From assembly GCA_002433335.1 (NCBI GenBank), contig DJHY01000101.1:1-9036 (forward strand): a stretch of 9,036 nucleotides of DNA, in the 5' to 3' direction. The position numbers and the translations under genes are program-made. Shown one piece after another: positions 6,547 through 9,036 of this stretch (its first letter is position 1; each line of letters starts with the position of its first letter). A model generated the notes under the pieces. The model saw only the letters and a list, made by a program, of their open reading frames with translations. It did no database searches and was not told where the DNA came from. This stretch comes from Rhodospirillaceae bacterium UBA6608. Lineage in GTDB: Bacteria; Pseudomonadota; Alphaproteobacteria; Rhodospirillales_A; Casp-alpha2.

Positions 6547-7797
6547 TTAACGGCGCGCCGTCTCAGGCATCATCAGACCGGCGATCACCGCGCCCATTCC
6601 CCCCGCCAGCAGCAAAAGAAACCCGCCCTGATAGGCCGCGGCATCATAGACCCGCGCGCCATGGGCCATGGCCCCATGCCAATTCCGGTCCAGCACCCAG
6701 CCGACAGCGGGTTGCAGCGTCGCGGCACCAACCATGATCCCCGTGTTGATGATCCCGGCGGACAGCCCTTCCCGGCCCCCGGCGAATCGTTCGTGGGCGG
6801 AGGTGAAAATCAAAACAACCCCTCCGGTGCCCAGCCCCTGGGCGAACAGCAGCATCTTGATCTCAAGCGCCGACAGATCGGGGGCGAATACCAAAGCCGC
6901 GAACGCCGCCACGGACAGCACCATCGCCCCGACGTAAGGCAGGCGACGGCGGCCCAGGCGATCCGACAACCCGCCGATCAGCGGCGAGCCAAGCCCCCAG
7001 CCCAAAGCGTTCAAGGTAATCGCGAAGGCCGCATCGGGGCGGGAAAAGCCGTGGATCTGCACCAGCCAGGGCACGCCCCATAACCCGCCGAAGGTCAGCA
7101 TGATCATCATCGTGCACCCCCCGGCCACGGTCAGAACCCAGGTATCGCGCCGCTTCAGAACCGACAGGAACCCGCCCGCCGGATTTGCCGCCCCCGCGAC
7201 AGGGCGCAGGCCCGGTTCCGGCAAACGCAGGATCAACCAGGACGCGACGCAAAGCACCGCCGCGATCACCGCCGCCGAATACATCGACGACCGCCAACCA
7301 AAGGCCTCGACCCCCCAGGCAAGAGGGACCTGTCCGGCCATCGACCCGGCAACCCCGAACGACAGGGTCAGCCCACTCAACATCGCCAGCCGCTTCCTCG
7401 GGAACCAGACCGCCGCCAGATTGAGCGCAATGACGAAGGTCGACCCCGCGCCAAGCCCGACCAGCAGCCGACCGGCATAGGCCGAGGCGATCCCGGACGC
7501 ATGGGCGAATACAACGCTGCCGATGGCACAGCACAGCGCGGAAACAAACAAGATCCGGCGCGAACCATAGGCATCGACGATCAAGCCCGCCGGAATTTGC
7601 CCAATTCCATAGGCATAAAAATAGATCGCCGACAGATTGCCCAGGACCACGCCGCCCATGGCGAATTCGCGCATCAGGGTATCGACCATCACCCCCGGGG
7701 CGACCCGATGGAACCACCCGTAGCTGAACAACAACACGCCGACGCCCCAAACCAACCAAGGCAACAATCGGGAACGTGGGGTATCGTGGACAGTCAA
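6547..7797 (-). CDS. Major facilitator superfamily transporter
   Basis: A roughly 416-residue inner-membrane permease with about 12 hydrophobic segments, the normal MFS length. The loop between segments 2 and 3 carries the MFS signature as GLIVDAYGSRRIL, and its copy in the second half reads GGLSDRLGRRRLPYVG. The N-terminal RVAPGVMVDTLMREF is common in a large uncharacterised branch of bacterial MFS proteins. The substrate cannot be read from the sequence. There is no ATG in a suitable place: GGAG (7807-7810 on the complement) abuts a TTG at 7806 but lies 9 bases from a second in-frame TTG at 7797, which is therefore preferred. It is divergent from the glyoxalase gene and convergent with the YeeE/YedE gene. 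A sulfur role (for example sulfite or sulfonate export) is possible but not supported directly. Confidence 0.85.
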   Translation of the reverse strand: MTVHDTPRSRLLPWLVWGVGVLLFSYGWFHRVAPGVMVDTLMREFAMGGVVLGNLSAIYFYAYGIGQIPAGLIVDAYGSRRILFVSALCCAIGSVVFAHASGIASAYAGRLLVGLGAGSTFVIALNLAAVWFPRKRLAMLSGLTLSFGVAGSMAGQVPLAWGVEAFGWRSSMYSAAVIAAVLCVASWLILRLPEPGLRPVAGAANPAGGFLSVLKRRDTWVLTVAGGCTMMIMLTFGGLWGVPWLVQIHGFSRPDAAFAITLNALGWGLGSPLIGGLSDRLGRRRLPYVGAMVLSVAAFAALVFAPDLSALEIKMLLFAQGLGTGGVVLIFTSAHERFAGGREGLSAGIINTGIMVGAATLQPAVGWVLDRNWHGAMAHGARVYDAAAYQGGFLLLLAGGMGAVIAGLMMPETARR

Positions 7798-7823
7798 AAG
7801 GAACAACTCCGGGGAAGAAAGGC

Positions 7824-7835
7824 GGCCGCGCGGCC
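7824..7835. repeat. 12-base perfect GC palindrome in the MFS/glyoxalase divergent gap
   Basis: GGCCGCGCGGCC is its own reverse complement and lies between the divergent MFS and glyoxalase genes. It could be a regulatory site or simply chance in GC-rich DNA; no function is claimed. Confidence 0.3.
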
Positions 7836-7905
7836 CGTTGGATCGGGACCGTAAATCTGTTAGATCAACTCTACACCGCTAGGATAATCAGGGAGAAACG
7901 GGCAA

Positions 7906-8325
7906 ATGAGATACCTGCATACGATGGTTCGAATTTCGGACGTGGACGCATCGTTGCGTTTCTACTGCGATCTGCTGGGCCTCAAGGAAGTGAAGCGTTC
8001 CGACCGGCCGGAGCATGGTTACATGCTGATCTTTCTTGCCGCCGAAGAAAACCCCGATTCTCAGATCGAACTGACCTACAACTACGATCCCGAGGAATAT
8101 GCGGGGGGGCGCAACTTCGGGCACCTCGCCTTCCGGGTGAAGAATGTCTACGAAACCTGCCAGCGCCTGCAGGATGGCGGCGTGACCATCAACCGCCCGC
8201 CGCGCGACGGCTATATGGCTTTCGTCCGCTCGCCGGACGGCATTTCGATCGAACTGCTGCAGGAAGGCGAACGGCTGGAGCCGGCCGAACCCTGGGCCTC
8301 GATGGAAAATACCGGTAAGTGGTAA
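7906..8325 (+). CDS. gloA: Lactoylglutathione lyase (glyoxalase I)
   Basis: A 139-residue cytoplasmic glyoxalase I of the VOC metalloenzyme family, which converts the hemithioacetal of methylglyoxal and glutathione to S-lactoylglutathione. Two beta-alpha-beta-beta-beta modules are evident. The four metal ligands are His5 (RYLHTMVR), Glu55 (QIELTYN), His73 (FGHLAFRV) and Glu116 (SIELLQ), matching His5, Glu56, His74 and Glu122 of the E. coli enzyme. The length and the absence of the long inserts of zinc-type enzymes suggest the nickel/cobalt class. The ATG is preceded by GGGAG 10 bases upstream. The extra C-terminal tail after residue 120 is short and acidic. It stands alone, divergent from the MFS gene and followed by a GC hairpin. 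Metal class is inferred from length only. Confidence 0.95.
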   Translation: MRYLHTMVRISDVDASLRFYCDLLGLKEVKRSDRPEHGYMLIFLAAEENPDSQIELTYNYDPEEYAGGRNFGHLAFRVKNVYETCQRLQDGGVTINRPPRDGYMAFVRSPDGISIELLQEGERLEPAEPWASMENTGKW

Positions 8326-8341
8326 TCGCCGGATAACGGCT

Positions 8342-8360
8342 GGGCCGGGGGCCCTGTTTT
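8342..8360 (+). terminator. Possible terminator after gloA
   Basis: GGGCC (8342-8346) and GGCCC (8350-8354) form a short stem with a 3-base loop, followed by TGTTTT. It lies 17 bases after the gloA stop and before the convergent DUF1289 gene. The stem is only 5 pairs, so confidence is moderate. Confidence 0.5.
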
Positions 8361-8366
8361 CAGGAA

Positions 8367-8612
8367 TTAGTCCTCGGCCAGCATCGGGCCGCGGCCCCGG
8401 TCAGTAACCGACTTGGCGCCGCGCCGCTCGGCCAGGCGCTCCAGAACTTCCATGCGTTGATGGCGCATCATCCGGGGCCAGGCGGCGATTTCCTCCATCG
8501 TCCGCCAGCAGCCCTTGCAAAAGCCCGTGGGCTTATCGACCACGCAAACGCAGATGCAGGGCGAACAGAGCATCTGTTCCAACAGGTTCTTATCGACGGC
8601 GGCTTCGGACAT
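8367..8612 (-). CDS. Small cysteine-rich DUF1289 protein
   Basis: An 81-residue protein of the DUF1289 family, whose function is unknown. The core reads PCICVC (18-23), TGFCKGCWRTMEEIAAW (29-45), then a helical RMEVLERLAERR. Cysteines 19, 23, 32 and 35 fit the family's four conserved cysteines, which suggests a metal or Fe-S site; Cys16 and Cys21 are extra. The start at 8612 has GGAGG 7 bases upstream and is preferred to an in-frame ATG at 8642. It lies 45 bases downstream of the EamA gene on the same strand, so the two may be co-transcribed. No signal peptide is seen, indicating a cytoplasmic location. The family call is confident, and nothing in the sequence gives a role. Confidence 0.88.
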   Translation of the reverse strand: MSEAAVDKNLLEQMLCSPCICVCVVDKPTGFCKGCWRTMEEIAAWPRMMRHQRMEVLERLAERRGAKSVTDRGRGPMLAED

Positions 8613-8657
8613 GGTGGTTCCTCCGCCCCCTTTCTCGCACATCGCCCGGGGGGAACG

Positions 8658-9036
8658 TCAAGGGCGGCTCCCTTTCCGTGCGACGACGACACCCAGGATC
8701 ACCACCGCCGCCCCCAGCCATTGCAACGGGGCCAGCGGCTCGTTCAGGAACACCCAGCCGAGCACGGCGGCGGCCACGACCTCGATGATCAAACCGACCG
8801 AGGCAAAGGTCGTCGGCAAATGCGCCATGGCCAGGGCGACCAGCCCCTGCCCGGCGACATGGCTGATCCAGGCCAGGGCCAGCAGCATGCCCCAGCCGAA
8901 CGCCCCGGCAGGCATCATCCGCCCTTCCAAGATAAGAGCCAGGGGCAGCAACGCCGCCGCCGTGGCCAGGGTCGACCAAAACATCAATGTCCCCGTGCCG
9001 ACCCGCGCGACTTGGCGCAGGCGACCGACGGTGATC
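8658..9036 (-). CDS. EamA/DMT-family permease (partial, N-terminal half beyond right edge)
   Basis: The last 125 or so residues of a drug/metabolite transporter (EamA) permease. The frame is open to the right edge, and the residues upstream of the first ATG/TTG (GRLRQVARVGTGTLMFW) continue the protein naturally, so this is a truncated longer gene and not a short one starting at 8984-8987. Four to five membrane segments are visible, including the EamA-typical GQGLVALAMAHLPTTFASVGLIIEVV run and the closing LGWVFLNEPLAPLQWLGAAVVILGVVVAR, with the conserved NEP before the last segment. Substrate is unknown for this large family. It lies directly upstream of the DUF1289 gene on the same strand. 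Confidence 0.85.
   Translation of the reverse strand, partial: ITVGRLRQVARVGTGTLMFWSTLATAAALLPLALILEGRMMPAGAFGWGMLLALAWISHVAGQGLVALAMAHLPTTFASVGLIIEVVAAAVLGWVFLNEPLAPLQWLGAAVVILGVVVARKGSRP

Noticed and set aside
6538..6558. GCGATCGC and GGCGCGCC palindromes between convergent genes as a terminator
   Set aside because: They are short self-complementary octamers without a loop or T-run; such sites arise readily in GC-rich DNA.
6863..7759. 298-residue open frame inside the MFS gene
   Set aside because: An alternative frame on the same strand; arginine- and glycine-rich, without membrane segments or motifs.

Overview
The window is GC-rich (roughly 60-65%), densely packed, and reads as a chromosomal stretch of a sulfur-oxidising alphaproteobacterium, probably Rhodospirillales-like. 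That placement rests on gene content and protein style only and is an inference. No rRNA, tRNA, CRISPR array or insertion sequence is visible.

Left half (1-3597): a periplasmic sulfur-oxidation cluster. On the minus strand lie a SoxS-type periplasmic thioredoxin, a monohaem cytochrome c (flavocytochrome c small subunit, fccA) and the flavoprotein of flavocytochrome c sulfide dehydrogenase (fccB/soxF, running off the left edge). fccA and fccB are 10 bases apart and clearly an operon; a good sigma70-like promoter (1041-1068) sits upstream of fccA. Divergent from soxS, on the plus strand, is a second, complete fccB-like flavoprotein with a Tat signal and both redox cysteines but no cytochrome partner next to it. 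It is followed by a small exported DsrE-family protein with one cysteine, which ends in a clear terminator.

Middle (3616-6537): a minus-strand membrane-anchored spermidine-synthase-like protein and a plus-strand YeeE/YedE-type (TsuA-like) sulfur-compound transporter diverge from a 303-base gap. The gap holds a very AT-rich island with nested TGTGAA/TTCACA inverted repeats, the most striking non-coding structure in the window.

Right part (6547-9036): more general genes. These are an MFS transporter (minus, TTG start), a nickel-type glyoxalase I (plus), a small cysteine-rich DUF1289 protein (minus) and the C-terminal half of an EamA/DMT permease (minus, cut by the right edge).

Proposed working model (inference): flavocytochrome c oxidises sulfide in the periplasm and passes electrons to cytochrome c; SoxS keeps periplasmic cysteines reduced; the DsrE protein may carry sulfane sulfur; the YeeE/YedE protein would bring thiosulfate or another sulfur species into the cytoplasm. 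Three AT-rich islands upstream of fccA, dsrE and yeeE share a GAATAT element, suggesting, but not proving, common control.
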